Below are positions 22,427-34,808 of a DNA stretch of 64,000 bases, one piece after another (the stretch's first letter is position 1; each line of letters opens with the position of its first letter). This stretch comes from Shinella yambaruensis (GTDB lineage: Bacteria > Pseudomonadota > Alphaproteobacteria > Rhizobiales > Rhizobiaceae). Below the pieces are notes generated by a model. It was not told the origin of the DNA. It ran no database searches and saw only the letters and a program-made list of their open reading frames with translations. The position numbers were made by a program, and so were the translations under genes. The DNA is taken from assembly GCF_022899355.1 (NCBI RefSeq), contig NZ_JALJCK010000006.1:1-64000 (forward strand). Direction: 5' to 3'.

Positions 22427-25103
22427 GCCCGGTCTTTACCGCCGGCATCCAGCCCCGCGCCTTGGCGAAGGCGAGGAAATCGTCCGCTGCCATCGGCCGG
22501 GCGAAGGCATAGCCCTGCAGGACATGGCAGCCGAGGCTGCGCAGCAGCTCGGCATGCGCCAGCGTCTCGACGCCTTCCGCGACCGTTTCGATGCCGCGCA
22601 CCTTGCCGATGTCGATGATCGAGCGGACGAGGCTCTGCTGCGCGGTGGATTCGAGCAGGGGCAGCACCAGCCGGCGATCGATCTTCAGCCGCTTGGGCGA
22701 CAGTTCCAGGAGGCTGACGATGGACGCATGGCCGGTGCCGAAATCGTCGATCTCGATATCGATGCCGAGGGTCTTGATATCGTCGATCGCCTGTTTCAAC
22801 CCGTCGTCGGCCGTGTCGAAGGAAATCGATTCCAGGAGTTCGAAGGTCAGCGAGCCGGGACGGATGTTCATGGCGCGCAGCTTTCCGAGGAGGTCGTCGT
22901 CGCGCAGGCGCTGGCAGGAGACATTGACGGAGACGCGGGCAATGCCGAGCCCCTGTCCCTCCCAGCGCATGGACTGGAACAGCGCCTGGTCGAGGATGGC
23001 CTCGTCGATCTGGGCGACGACGTTGAGGCTTTCGGCAACCGGCAGGAAGACGTCCGGCGTAATGATGCCGCGCGTCGGGTGCTGCCAGCGCGCCAACGCC
23101 TCGACGCCAACGATCTCCAGCGTCTCGGCATCGAACTGAGGCTGGAAGAACGGGTGGAATTCGCCGCGTTCGAGACCGCGCAGGATGTCGTCGCCGAGCC
23201 GCTTGACCTCCACGGTGCGCAGGCGCAGCTCGTCGTTGAAGGCTTCCACGCGGTTGCGGCCGCGGCGCTTGGCCTCGTAGAGCGCGATGTCGGCATTGAC
23301 GAGCAGCTGTTCGGCGGATTCTTCCGCATCGTTGCGCGTCGCGATGCCGATGCTCGCGCCGATGCGACAGTCGTGGCCCTCGATCGCCATCGGCTCGCTG
23401 ATAGCCTCGATGAGGCGGGCCGAAAGGGCGCTGAAATCGGCCTTTGCCGGGTCGCGGCGTGACAGCAGCACGAATTCGTCGCCGCCGATGCGGGCGATGA
23501 AGTCCTCCGCCGGAATATGGGCGCGCAGCACGCCCGCGGCCTGTTTCAGCACCTCGTCGCCCGCGGCATGGCCGAGTGTGTCGTTGATGTCCTTGAAACG
23601 GTCGAGATCGATATGCAGCAGGGTGAGGGGGCGCGCATCCTCGCCCATGCCGGCCAGCGCGAGCTGCTGGTCGAGGAAGCGCCGGTTGGGAAGGCGGGTG
23701 AGGGCGTCGTGCAGCGAATTGTGCTCCAGCACGAGATGGGCATCCTCCAGCGCCCTGTTCTGTGCCTCGGCCGTCAGCTTGGCCTCGAGCAGTTCGGCCT
23801 GCAGGCGATTGTCCTCCGTCACGTCCCAATTGGCGCCGACGATGCGCTTTGCGCCGGAGGACGCGCGGTAGGTCATGCCGTGGGCGCGGATGTGGCGGAT
23901 ATCACCGTCGGCGGTCAGCACGCGAAACCCGGTGAGATAGGGCTTTTCAGTTTCGATGGCGTTGGTGAAGACGCGCTCGGCCTCCTTCAGGTCGTCGGGG
24001 TGGAGCGCGGCGCGCCAGTCCTCGTAGCGGCAAATCGGCTGGCCTGGCGGCACGTTGTAGAGCGCGCGCATACGGGCATCCCAGGTGAGGGTCGACGTTT
24101 CGGGATCATATTCCCAAACGCCCACGCGCGAGGCGTCGAGTGCGAGCTGCAGGCGCTGCGAGACGGTTTCGAGCTGGTCCTCCCGGTCCTGCAGCGCAAG
24201 AATATGCCGGTGGCGATCCTTCATGAGGTAGCCGACCCAGAACATGGGTGCGATGATGATGACGGCGAGGAGCGCAAGCCCGGCGCGAAAGAAGGCGAGA
24301 TCGGCAGAGGGCTGGCGCCAGCCTTCCAGCGGTGCGGCCGACATGGTCCAGACCTCATGGCCGATATCGATGGTCATCACCACCGGATCGGCATCGACGG
24401 CCGCGGCCGTCGTGAAGAAGGTCCTCGCTTCGCCGCCGACATGCGGCCGGCTGGAAAGCGAGACGGCGACCTTGAGCTCTTCACCGAAGCCGCTGCTCTC
24501 CAGGAGCTTGTCGAGGTCGATCACGGCGGAGGCGATGCCGATGAAGGCATTGTTCCGCCCGGCGTGGATCGGGTAGCGCGCAATCACGCCGCGGCCGCCC
24601 TGCACGAGATCGACCGGGCCGGTGACGATCAGCCGGTCGAGCGCCTTCACCTGCATGGCGGCGGCGCGCTGGGGCTCGTTCTTGCGATAGTCGAGGCCGA
24701 TGCTGCGCTCGTTTCCCTTGACCGGATAGATGAGCGAGACGATGAAATCCGGCGCGATGGCGAGATTGCGCAGCCGCGTGTCCTTGCGGAAAATGCGGCC
24801 CGCAAGATCGGCAAAGCGGCTCGGCGGCATGTCGGGTTCGGTCGAAAGCGCCGCGACGAGGCCCTGCACGAGGTTGATGTCGCCATGGATGTTGCCTTCG
24901 AGGCGCGAGCGCAGCAGGCCGAGCTGCTCCGTCGTGAAGGAACGCAGGTATTCCTCCTCCAGCCGCTGTTTCTGGGCATCGGCGAGAAAAATGGCGATGA
25001 GCACGGCAAGCGCGACCACGATGGCGGGGATATAATATCCTAGCCCCTGAAGGGAGAGCTGCGCATTCCGGTCGTTCATCGCGTTCCGTGTGTCTCCGCG
25101 CAT
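22404..25103 (-). CDS. Membrane CHASE-PAS-GGDEF-EAL cyclic-di-GMP protein
   Basis: An approximately 899-residue signalling protein. A membrane helix at about residues 20-41 and a second at about 271-293 flank a periplasmic CHASE-type sensor. A PAS fold follows (about 318-435), then a GGDEF domain with intact GGDEF at 540-544 and an EAL domain with EAL at 668-670, plus IDDFGTG and AEGVET, so both diguanylate cyclase and phosphodiesterase activity are possible. No RxxD inhibitory site precedes GGDEF. Starts at 25103 and 25079 are both plausible, with weak ribosome sites. It converges with the CofD-like gene by 23 nt and diverges from the PaaX gene. Confidence 0.92.
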   Translation of the reverse strand: MRGDTRNAMNDRNAQLSLQGLGYYIPAIVVALAVLIAIFLADAQKQRLEEEYLRSFTTEQLGLLRSRLEGNIHGDINLVQGLVAALSTEPDMPPSRFADLAGRIFRKDTRLRNLAIAPDFIVSLIYPVKGNERSIGLDYRKNEPQRAAAMQVKALDRLIVTGPVDLVQGGRGVIARYPIHAGRNNAFIGIASAVIDLDKLLESSGFGEELKVAVSLSSRPHVGGEARTFFTTAAAVDADPVVMTIDIGHEVWTMSAAPLEGWRQPSADLAFFRAGLALLAVIIIAPMFWVGYLMKDRHRHILALQDREDQLETVSQRLQLALDASRVGVWEYDPETSTLTWDARMRALYNVPPGQPICRYEDWRAALHPDDLKEAERVFTNAIETEKPYLTGFRVLTADGDIRHIRAHGMTYRASSGAKRIVGANWDVTEDNRLQAELLEAKLTAEAQNRALEDAHLVLEHNSLHDALTRLPNRRFLDQQLALAGMGEDARPLTLLHIDLDRFKDINDTLGHAAGDEVLKQAAGVLRAHIPAEDFIARIGGDEFVLLSRRDPAKADFSALSARLIEAISEPMAIEGHDCRIGASIGIATRNDAEESAEQLLVNADIALYEAKRRGRNRVEAFNDELRLRTVEVKRLGDDILRGLERGEFHPFFQPQFDAETLEIVGVEALARWQHPTRGIITPDVFLPVAESLNVVAQIDEAILDQALFQSMRWEGQGLGIARVSVNVSCQRLRDDDLLGKLRAMNIRPGSLTFELLESISFDTADDGLKQAIDDIKTLGIDIEIDDFGTGHASIVSLLELSPKRLKIDRRLVLPLLESTAQQSLVRSIIDIGKVRGIETVAEGVETLAHAELLRSLGCHVLQGYAFARPMAADDFLAFAKARGWMPAVKTGLTTARAS

Positions 25104-25314
25104 CCTGGTTTCACCGGGTGAGGTTCTGCCCGGCATCCGGCGATCGGCGAACCATGGCAGATGCAACTTAATATTTGCTGACGAGGCCGTGCCTTTCTCT
25201 GTGGGGCCGGGTAGGGCTTTCCGTCATGGCCGATTCTGGGCTAGTCCTCGGCACGGCTGGAGCGGAACAGGTCAGGGGGCGGGGTTGCCGGCGGACAAGG
25301 ACAGGACGGAAAGC

Positions 25315-26193
25315 GTGTTCGGCGCGCTGCTGCGGGCCATCGTCGAGGACAGCCCGCTGAAGGCGGCCGGTTTCATCGTCACCATCTACGGCGACGTCGT
25401 GGAGCCGCGGGGCGGCGTCGTGTGGACCGGCAACCTGATCGAGACCTGCGCCGCCGTCGGCATCAGCGAGACGCTGGTGCGCACCGCCGTCTCGCGCCTC
25501 GTCGCCGCCGGGCAATTGTCCGGCGAGCGGGAGGGGCGGCGCAGCTTCTATCGCCTCGCCGCGCCCGCCCGGAGCGAATTTGCGGCCGCCGCCCGCTTGC
25601 TGTTCGGCCCGCCGGAGGCCGCGGACTGGCATTTCGTGCAGCTGACGGGGACGGCACCGGACGAGGCGATGCAGGTTCTCGAGCGGGCGGGTCATGCCCG
25701 GCTCGGCCCGCGCCTTGCCGTCGGCGCGCGGCCTTTGCCGCATCTCAAGCAGCCGGCCGTCGTCTTCCGCGGCGAGGTGGTGAGCGGCGAGCGGGACCTC
25801 GGCGCCTTTGCGTCCGACCATTGGAACCTCGCGCTGCATGCCGAAGCCTATCATGGCTTCCTCAGGCGCTTCGGGCGCCTTGCCGACCTGCTTGCGGGCG
25901 GGATGCGGCTCGGTGCGGCGGAAAGCCTCGTTGCCCGGCTGGTGCTCGTGCACCAGTTCCGCCTCGTCGTGCTGCGTGATCCGCGCCTGCCGCAGGCGGC
26001 CCTGCCGGCGGACTGGCCGGGGGAGGCGGCCCGGATGCTCTTTGCCGACCTCTATCTCCGCCTCTCGCCCGAGGCGGACCTGCATGTCGCCCGCCATTTC
26101 GTCACGGCGGCCGGCGCCTTGCCTGAAGCGAGCGAGGCGACGCTCCGCCGTCTTTCGCTGCTGCGCGAGTCGATCCGGCGCGACTTTTCATAG
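25315..26193 (+). CDS. paaX: PaaX-type transcriptional repressor of phenylacetate catabolism
   Basis: A protein of about 292 residues in the PaaX family. Residues about 15-75 form the winged helix (FIVTIYGDVVEPRGGVVW...SETLVRTAVSRLVAAGQL), followed by the PaaX central and C-terminal domains (HLKQPAVVFRG, LVLVHQFRLVVLRDPRLP). In E. coli PaaX binds phenylacetyl-CoA and releases paa promoters. The GTG at 25315 has AGGACGG upstream; a TTG at 25285 is an alternative. Its stop is 168 nt before paaJ. A TetR regulator is also present in the island, so control may be dual. Confidence 0.9.
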   Translation: MFGALLRAIVEDSPLKAAGFIVTIYGDVVEPRGGVVWTGNLIETCAAVGISETLVRTAVSRLVAAGQLSGEREGRRSFYRLAAPARSEFAAAARLLFGPPEAADWHFVQLTGTAPDEAMQVLERAGHARLGPRLAVGARPLPHLKQPAVVFRGEVVSGERDLGAFASDHWNLALHAEAYHGFLRRFGRLADLLAGGMRLGAAESLVARLVLVHQFRLVVLRDPRLPQAALPADWPGEAARMLFADLYLRLSPEADLHVARHFVTAAGALPEASEATLRRLSLLRESIRRDFS

Positions 26194-26263
26194 GGAAATG
26201 CGTGGTTTGTGCTATGATACCAGTTGCTGGAACGAAACATCACATAATTTGGAGAAATCAGCA

Positions 26264-26291
26264 TTGATTTGTGACGTATCGAGTGCTAAAT
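26264..26291 (+). promoter_or_regulatory. Putative promoter of the paaJ-paaABCDE operon
   Basis: TTGATT (26264-26269) and CTAAAT (26286-26291) are separated by 16 nt inside an AT-rich stretch unusual for this DNA. The palindrome at 26297-26310 lies just downstream, where bound repressor would overlap the transcription start. The paaJ start is at 26362. Confidence 0.5.
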
Positions 26292-26296
26292 AGATA

Positions 26297-26310
26297 ACCG
26301 ATCGGTCGGT
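26297..26310. promoter_or_regulatory. Putative TetR (PaaR-type) operator, site 1
   Basis: The sequence ACCGATCGGTCGGT is one mismatch from the perfect palindrome ACCGACCGGTCGGT. The same element, also with one mismatch and followed by the same CAAT, recurs at 38231-38244 at the other paa promoter. Its symmetry and position downstream of the -10 box suit repression by the TetR-family protein encoded at 34809-35405. Confidence 0.7.
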
Positions 26311-26361
26311 CAATGTTTCTGGAGGAACGGATCGACCCTTGGATATCAGGGAGGAAACCGC

Positions 26362-27567
<1,206 letters not shown>

Positions 27568-27590
27568 CGCGTAAAGCAGGAGGAAAGACC

Positions 27591-28595
27591 ATGTATGCCC
27601 AGATGGTGAAGACCGATGCCGCCCGCGTCCGCTCCCTCGACGAGATGGACCCCGTGGAGCGCGCCTTCCAGGAGCGCATCGACGCCGGCCAGAAGATCGA
27701 GCCGAAGGAATGGATGCCGGAAGGCTATCGCAAGACGCTGGTGCGCCAGATCAGCCAGCACGCCCATTCGGAAATCGTCGGCCAGCTGCCCGAAGGCAAC
27801 TGGATCACCCGCGCCCCGACCCTGGAGCGCAAGGCGATCCTGCTTGCCAAGGTGCAGGACGAGGCCGGCCACGGCCTCTACCTCTACTGTGCCGCCGAAA
27901 CGCTCGGCATCAGCCGTGACGAGATGTATGCGCAGCTCCATTCCGGCAAGGCGAAATATTCCTCGATCTTCAACTATCCGACGCTGACCTGGGCGGACAT
28001 CGGCGCGATCGGCTGGTTGGTCGATGGTGCGGCGATCATGAACCAGGTGCCGCTGCAGCGCTGTTCCTACGGTCCCTATGCGCGGGCCATGGTGCGCATC
28101 TGCAAGGAAGAGAGCTTTCACCAGCGTCAGGGTTACGACGTGCTGATGAAGATGGTGAAGGGCACGCCGGCCCAGAAGGCCATGGTGCAGGATGCGCTGA
28201 ACCGCTGGTGGTGGCCGTCGCTGATGATGTTCGGTCCCTCGGACGACGCTTCCGTGCATTCGGCCCAGTCGATGGCCTGGAAGATCAAGCAGAACTCCAA
28301 CGACGAGCTGCGCCAGAAATTCGTCGACCAGACGGTGCCGCAGGCAAAGTATCTCGGCCTCACCGTGCCGGATCCGGATCTCAAGTGGAACGAGGAGAAG
28401 GGCGGCTACGATTTCGGCGAACCGGATTGGGAAGAATTCTTCAACGTGATCGCCGGCAACGGCCCCTGCAATGCGGAACGCCTCAACGCCCGCAAAAAAG
28501 CCTGGGATGACGGCGCCTGGTTCCGCGACGGCCTGACGGCGCATGCCGAAAAGGTCGCCGACCGTCGCGCTAGCGCCAAGATCGCCGCCGAGTAA
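27591..28595 (+). CDS. paaA: Ring 1,2-phenylacetyl-CoA epoxidase subunit PaaA
   Basis: A 334-residue ferritin-like catalytic subunit of the soluble diiron epoxidase that turns phenylacetyl-CoA into its 1,2-epoxide. Diiron ligands are visible in [16 protein letters not shown] (DEAGH) and [14 protein letters not shown] (EESFH). The ATG at 27591 follows an AGGAGG site; an open extension upstream overlaps paaJ. It forms the PaaAC core with PaaC, and PaaB, PaaD and PaaE are encoded next. Confidence 0.97.
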   Translation: MYAQMVKTDAARVRSLDEMDPVERAFQERIDAGQKIEPKEWMPEGYRKTLVRQISQHAHSEIVGQLPEGNWITRAPTLERKAILLAKVQDEAGHGLYLYCAAETLGISRDEMYAQLHSGKAKYSSIFNYPTLTWADIGAIGWLVDGAAIMNQVPLQRCSYGPYARAMVRICKEESFHQRQGYDVLMKMVKGTPAQKAMVQDALNRWWWPSLMMFGPSDDASVHSAQSMAWKIKQNSNDELRQKFVDQTVPQAKYLGLTVPDPDLKWNEEKGGYDFGEPDWEEFFNVIAGNGPCNAERLNARKKAWDDGAWFRDGLTAHAEKVADRRASAKIAAE

Positions 28596-28605
28596 GGGAG
28601 AGAGC

Positions 28606-28893
28606 ATGATGTCCAGCGAATGGCCGCTTTGGGAAGTTTTCATCCGGGGCCAGCACGGCCTCAACCATCGCCATGTCGGCAGCCTGCATGCGCCCGACGC
28701 CGAAATGGCGATCAACAATGCCCGCGACGTCTATACGCGCCGCAACGAGGGCGTCAGCATCTGGGTGGTGAAATCCTCCGAGATCACCGCCAGCGCACCC
28801 TCGGAAAAAGGCCCGCTGTTCGATCCGTCGAACTCCAAGGTCTACCGGCACCCGACCTTCTTCGATATTCCGGATGAAGTGGGGCATATGTGA
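28606..28893 (+). CDS. paaB: Phenylacetyl-CoA epoxidase subunit PaaB
   Basis: A 95-residue small subunit recognised by EWPLWEVFIRGQHGLNHRHVGSLHAPDAE and the RNEGVSIWVVKS stretch. PaaB bridges the PaaAC heterodimers and is needed for electron transfer from PaaE. Two adjacent ATG codons (28606, 28609) follow a GGGAGAG site; the first is taken. Its TGA overlaps the next ATG as TGATG. Confidence 0.96.
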   Translation: MMSSEWPLWEVFIRGQHGLNHRHVGSLHAPDAEMAINNARDVYTRRNEGVSIWVVKSSEITASAPSEKGPLFDPSNSKVYRHPTFFDIPDEVGHM

Positions 28894-29675
28894 TGGCGAC
28901 CGCGGCGCTCGACCCGGCGGCCCGTCAGGCCGCGCTTCTCGAATTCCTGCTGCGCGTCGGCGACAACACGCTGATCCTCGGCCATCGCGTCTCCGAATGG
29001 TGCGGGCACTCGCCCGCGCTGGAAGAGGATATCGCGCTCGCCAACACCGCGCTCGACCTGATCGGCCAGACCCAGCTCTGGCTCGGCCTTGCCGGCGAGG
29101 TGGAAGGCAAGGGCCGCTCCGCCGATGATCTCGCCTATCTGCGCGACGGCTACGAATTCCGCAACATCCTGCTCGTCGAGCGCCCGAACGGCGATTTCGG
29201 CAAGACGCTGATGCGGCAATTCCTGTTCGACGCCTGGCACTATCTGCTCTTGAAGGCCCTGAAGGGGTCTTCCGACACGCGCATTGCCGAGATCGCGGAA
29301 AAGGCCTTCAAGGAAGTCTCCTACCACCTCGACCGCAGCCGCGACCTCGTCATCCGCCTCGGCGACGGCACGGCCGAAAGCCATCGCCGCATGCAGGAAG
29401 CGCTGGGCGAACTCTGGCCCTTCACCGGCGAGATGTTCATGAGCGATGCGCTCGACGCCGAACTGGTCGAGGCCGGCATCGTCCCGGCGCCCGAAAGCCT
29501 CAAGGCGGGCTGGGACGAGATCGTCGCGGAGACGCTGGCCGAAGGCACGCTGAAGAAACCAGCCGATGGCTACATGCACAAGGGCGGCCGGCGCGGCGTG
29601 CACACCGAGCATCTCGGCTTCATCCTGTCGGAGATGCAGTTCCTGCAGCGCGCCTATCCGGGCGCGACCTGGTAG
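28893..29675 (+). CDS. paaC: Phenylacetyl-CoA epoxidase structural subunit PaaC
   Basis: A 260-residue ferritin-fold subunit. The early ALLEFLLRVGDNTLILGHRVSEWCGHSP and HTEHLGFILSEMQFLQRAYPG at the end are PaaC signatures. PaaC partners PaaA and lacks the full diiron ligand set, serving as a structural subunit. The ATG at 28893 shares bases with the paaB stop; the GTG at 28890 is a less likely start. Confidence 0.96.
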   Translation: MATAALDPAARQAALLEFLLRVGDNTLILGHRVSEWCGHSPALEEDIALANTALDLIGQTQLWLGLAGEVEGKGRSADDLAYLRDGYEFRNILLVERPNGDFGKTLMRQFLFDAWHYLLLKALKGSSDTRIAEIAEKAFKEVSYHLDRSRDLVIRLGDGTAESHRRMQEALGELWPFTGEMFMSDALDAELVEAGIVPAPESLKAGWDEIVAETLAEGTLKKPADGYMHKGGRRGVHTEHLGFILSEMQFLQRAYPGATW

Positions 29676-29684
29676 GAGGCGGCG

Positions 29685-30209
29685 ATGGACCCGGCGCTTC
29701 GTCCCTCGGTCGATGAGGTCTGGCACTGGCTGTCCGAAGTGCCGGACCCGGAAATCCCGGTCATTTCGCTGACTGACCTCGGCATCATCCGCGATGTCGA
29801 GTGGCGGGACGACACGCTGGTGGTGACTGTCACGCCGACCTATTCCGGCTGTCCCGCCACCACGGTGATCAACCTCGATATCGAGGCTGCGCTCGCCGGA
29901 AAGGGCCTCGACAAGGTGAAGCTCGAATGCCGGCTCTCGCCCGCCTGGACGACGGACTGGATCAGTGCCGAAGGCCGGGAAAAGCTGCGCGACTACGGCA
30001 TCGCTCCACCGATCGACGGCACGGCCGCCGATGGCGTGCTGATGAAACGCATCGACCGGCTCTCCGGCCGTTCGAACCTGACGATCGCCTGTCCGCGCTG
30101 CGGCTCGGCGAACACGGAAAAGATCAGCCAGTTCGGCTCGACGCCCTGCAAGGCGAGCTACCGCTGCACCGACTGTCTGGAACCGTTCGACTATTTCAAG
30201 TGCATCTGA
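29685..30209 (+). CDS. paaD: Phenylacetate degradation protein PaaD (Fe-S assembly type)
   Basis: A 174-residue protein with an N-terminal MIP18/SufT (DUF59) domain (VPDPEIPVISLTDLGIIRDV, PTYSGCP) and a C-terminal zinc-ribbon-like part with CPRCGS...C...C..C. It is thought to help metal centre assembly in the epoxidase system. It starts 9 nt after paaC with an AGGAGG site. Confidence 0.95.
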   Translation: MDPALRPSVDEVWHWLSEVPDPEIPVISLTDLGIIRDVEWRDDTLVVTVTPTYSGCPATTVINLDIEAALAGKGLDKVKLECRLSPAWTTDWISAEGREKLRDYGIAPPIDGTAADGVLMKRIDRLSGRSNLTIACPRCGSANTEKISQFGSTPCKASYRCTDCLEPFDYFKCI

Positions 30210-30229
30210 CCCATAGGGAGAGGGCCCAC

Positions 30230-31306
30230 ATGGCACGTTTTCATCCCCTGACCGTGACCGACATTCGCCGCGAGACGCGCGATGCGGTCGTGGTGACGCT
30301 TGCGCCCTCCGACGAGGACCGCGCCGTCTTCGACTTTACACAGGGCCAGTACCTGACCTTCCGCCGCAAGTTCGAGGACGAGGAGTTGCGCCGTTCCTAT
30401 TCGATCTGCGCCGGCAAGGACGAGGGGGTCCTGAAGGTCGGCATCAAGCGCGTCGACGGCGGCTGCTTCTCCACCTGGGTCAACGAGAACCTGAAGCCCG
30501 GCGACACGCTGGAGGCGATGCCCCCGATGGGCGCGTTCTTCACCGCGCTGGAGCCGGAGGTCGCAAAGCATTATCTCGGTTTTGCCGGCGGCAGCGGCAT
30601 CACGCCGGTGCTCTCGATCATCAAGACGGTCTTGTCGCGCGAGCCCCGCGCCCGCTTCACGCTGGTCTACGCCAACCGGCAGATCAGCTCGATCATGTTC
30701 CGCGAGGAGCTGGAGGACCTGAAGAACCTCTATCTCGGCCGGTTCTCCGTTCTGCATGTCCTCGAAAGCGAGGCACAGGACATCGACCTCTTCACCGGCC
30801 GCATCGACGGCGAGAAGTGCGCGGCGCTGTTCAAGAGCTGGATCGACATCAAATCCATCGCCACCGCCTTCATCTGCGGTCCGGAGCCGATGATGCTGGC
30901 CATTGCCGCAGCGCTCCGCGAACACGGCCTTCGCGACGACCAGATCAAGTTCGAGCTGTTCGCCTCCTCGCAGCCCGGCCGGGCCCGGCGCAAGGTGGAG
31001 GCCGTCGCCGGCGCGGATCAGGGCGCGATGTGCGAGGCGACCGTCACGCTCGACGGCGCGACGCGCAGCTTCAAGTTCCCGAAGCAGGGCCAGAGCCTGC
31101 TCGACGCCGCGCTCGAAAACGCCATGGACGCACCCTATGCCTGCAAGGCCGGCGTCTGTTCCACCTGCCGCGCGAAAATCCTGGAGGGCGAGGCCGAGAT
31201 GGAGGTCAACCACGCGCTCGAGGATTACGAGGTGCGCCAGGGCTATGTGCTGACCTGCCAGTGCTACCCGCTCACCGACCGCATCGTCGTCAGCTACGAC
31301 CAGTAA
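30230..31306 (+). CDS. paaE: Phenylacetyl-CoA epoxidase reductase subunit PaaE
   Basis: A 358-residue NADPH-dependent reductase passing electrons to PaaA. The FAD domain (1-100) has RRSYSICAG, the nucleotide domain has GFAGGSGITPVLSI and FICGPEPMM, and the C-terminal plant-type 2Fe-2S domain has CKAGVCSTC plus a distal LTCQC. The ATG at 30230 follows GGGAGAGGG and gives the normal N terminus MARFHPLTV. Confidence 0.97.
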   Translation: MARFHPLTVTDIRRETRDAVVVTLAPSDEDRAVFDFTQGQYLTFRRKFEDEELRRSYSICAGKDEGVLKVGIKRVDGGCFSTWVNENLKPGDTLEAMPPMGAFFTALEPEVAKHYLGFAGGSGITPVLSIIKTVLSREPRARFTLVYANRQISSIMFREELEDLKNLYLGRFSVLHVLESEAQDIDLFTGRIDGEKCAALFKSWIDIKSIATAFICGPEPMMLAIAAALREHGLRDDQIKFELFASSQPGRARRKVEAVAGADQGAMCEATVTLDGATRSFKFPKQGQSLLDAALENAMDAPYACKAGVCSTCRAKILEGEAEMEVNHALEDYEVRQGYVLTCQCYPLTDRIVVSYDQ

Positions 31307-31317
31307 GGGGAATTTTC

Positions 31318-32073
31318 ATGTCCGATACGATGCCGATCGAGGATTATCTGGCACAAGGCGGCGTGCTCTCCTCGCCCGCCAATGTGCCGCCGCGCTATCG
31401 CGGCGAGCTCCTGCGCCTGATGGCGAGTTTCGTCGACAGCGAGCTGGCCGGCTCCGCCGGTTTCGCCGATACGATCAACGATGCGCCGGGCATCCAGGAG
31501 CGCATCTCCGCCGCCCGCATCGTGCTGGAAAAGGCCGACCATGCCGGCAAGGTCCTGCGGGTCATGGAGACCTTCGGCGCGGATGGCGGACGCTACGCCG
31601 TGCACCATCCCTGGGCCGAGCGGCTTTCCCGCGAGGCCGATATCGGCGCGGCGCGGCAGGGCGGCGACATGCGCCTTTCCGTCTTCCATTACCCGCTGCA
31701 AGGCTGGGTGGATGCCGTCGTCATGAACGTGCTGATGGGCCGGGCGAGCGTCGTGCAGCTCAAGGAATTGTCGCGTGTCTCCTACCAGCCGCTCGCCGAG
31801 GTTTTCCGCGCCATCCTGCCGCGCGAGACGCGCCATGCCGAACTCGGCCTCGCCGGCCTCGCCCGCATCGCCGCCGACGAAGAGGGGCGCGCGAAAGCGA
31901 AGGCTTCCGTCGCCTACTGGTATCCGCGTGTCGCCGCCAGCTTCGGCCATTCCGGCTCGGCCCGCTTCGAGACGCTGTCGCGTTTCGGCCTCAGGCATAC
32001 GCCCAACGAGACCCTGCTTGCCGATTGGCAGGCGGAGGTCGATGCGCAGCTTTCCGCGCTTGGATTGAACTAG
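31318..32073 (+). CDS. PaaA-like ferritin-fold protein of unknown role
   Basis: A 251-residue protein related to PaaA/PaaC (phenylacetic acid catabolic family), placed between paaE (11-nt gap) and paaZ. It is about 80 residues shorter than PaaA. One diiron half-site is kept (RETRHAELG, ExxH). In the other, PaaA's DEAGH is replaced by EKADH, so the Glu three residues before His is Lys and a Glu sits one position earlier. It could be a diverged diiron oxygenase or a non-catalytic partner of the epoxidase. I do not know a named function. Confidence 0.88.
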   Translation: MSDTMPIEDYLAQGGVLSSPANVPPRYRGELLRLMASFVDSELAGSAGFADTINDAPGIQERISAARIVLEKADHAGKVLRVMETFGADGGRYAVHHPWAERLSREADIGAARQGGDMRLSVFHYPLQGWVDAVVMNVLMGRASVVQLKELSRVSYQPLAEVFRAILPRETRHAELGLAGLARIAADEEGRAKAKASVAYWYPRVAASFGHSGSARFETLSRFGLRHTPNETLLADWQAEVDAQLSALGLN

Positions 32074-32116
32074 GCTTCCGTCCGGAATTGCGTAAAAATA
32101 CAGGAAGGACAATAAG

Positions 32117-34174
<2,058 letters not shown>

Positions 34175-34181
34175 CCGCAGC

Positions 34182-34694
34182 ATGCCGATCGCGCAGGACC
34201 CGTGTCGCCTGGAAATGACCGTTCTGATGACGCCGGATATGGCGAATTTTTCCGGGAAGGTTCATGGGGGCGCACTGCTCAACCTGCTCGATCGAGTGGC
34301 CTTCTCCTGCGCCTCGCGCTATTCGCAGCAATATGCGGTGACGCTCTCGGTCGACCAGGTGATGTTCAAGGAGCCGATTCATGTCGGCGAACTCGTCACC
34401 TTCCGCGCCTCGATCAACCATACGGGCCGCACTTCCATGGAGGTCGGCATCCGCGTCGAGGCGGAGAACATCCGCTCCGGCCACCGGCGGCATACCAATT
34501 CCTGCTACTTCACGATGGTCGCCGTCGATGATGCCGGCCGGCCGGTGCGCGTGCCGGAACTGGAGCCGAGGGATGCGGTCGACATCCGGCGCTACAAGGC
34601 GGCCGAGCTCCGCCGGACGCTGCGGCGGGAATTTGCCGAGCGGCTGGAATCGGTCGCAGCGACGGGCAAGGATGTGGAGAGGGATGGGGGATAG
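34182..34694 (+). CDS. Acyl-CoA thioesterase, hotdog fold (YciA/BACH-like)
   Basis: A 170-residue hotdog-domain thioesterase with GKVHGGALLNLLDRVAF, VTLSVDQVMFKEPIHVGELV and an ENIRSGHRRHTNSCYFTMVAVD core. It is distinct from the PaaI-type thioesterase at 36951. Probably it releases CoA from stalled acyl-CoA esters, a rescue role in this pathway. It starts 7 nt after paaZ, ending the operon. Confidence 0.9.
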   Translation: MPIAQDPCRLEMTVLMTPDMANFSGKVHGGALLNLLDRVAFSCASRYSQQYAVTLSVDQVMFKEPIHVGELVTFRASINHTGRTSMEVGIRVEAENIRSGHRRHTNSCYFTMVAVDDAGRPVRVPELEPRDAVDIRRYKAAELRRTLRREFAERLESVAATGKDVERDGG

Positions 34695-34735
34695 CGCGGG
34701 TGGCGTTGCTCTTGTGGCGCGCTGCCTCCCTACCA

Positions 34736-34766
34736 CGTCATCCTCAAGCTTGACCCGAGGATGACG
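34736..34766. repeat. Palindromic intergenic repeat, possible bidirectional terminator
   Basis: A 10-bp inverted repeat (CGTCATCCTC / GAGGATGACG) with an 11-nt loop, then GAAAG. It lies between the convergent paa operon and TetR gene. Its arms resemble the element at 136-157. Either operon could end here. Confidence 0.55.
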
Positions 34767-34808
34767 AAAGAGAGGTAGGAGGTTTTGGGGAGGTGTGATG
34801 CGTAAGCC

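Noticed and set aside
34182-34694. PaaI-type thioesterase
   Set aside because: Its VHGG...LLD motif and length fit YciA/BACH-like acyl-CoA thioesterases; the true PaaI is encoded at 36951-37391.
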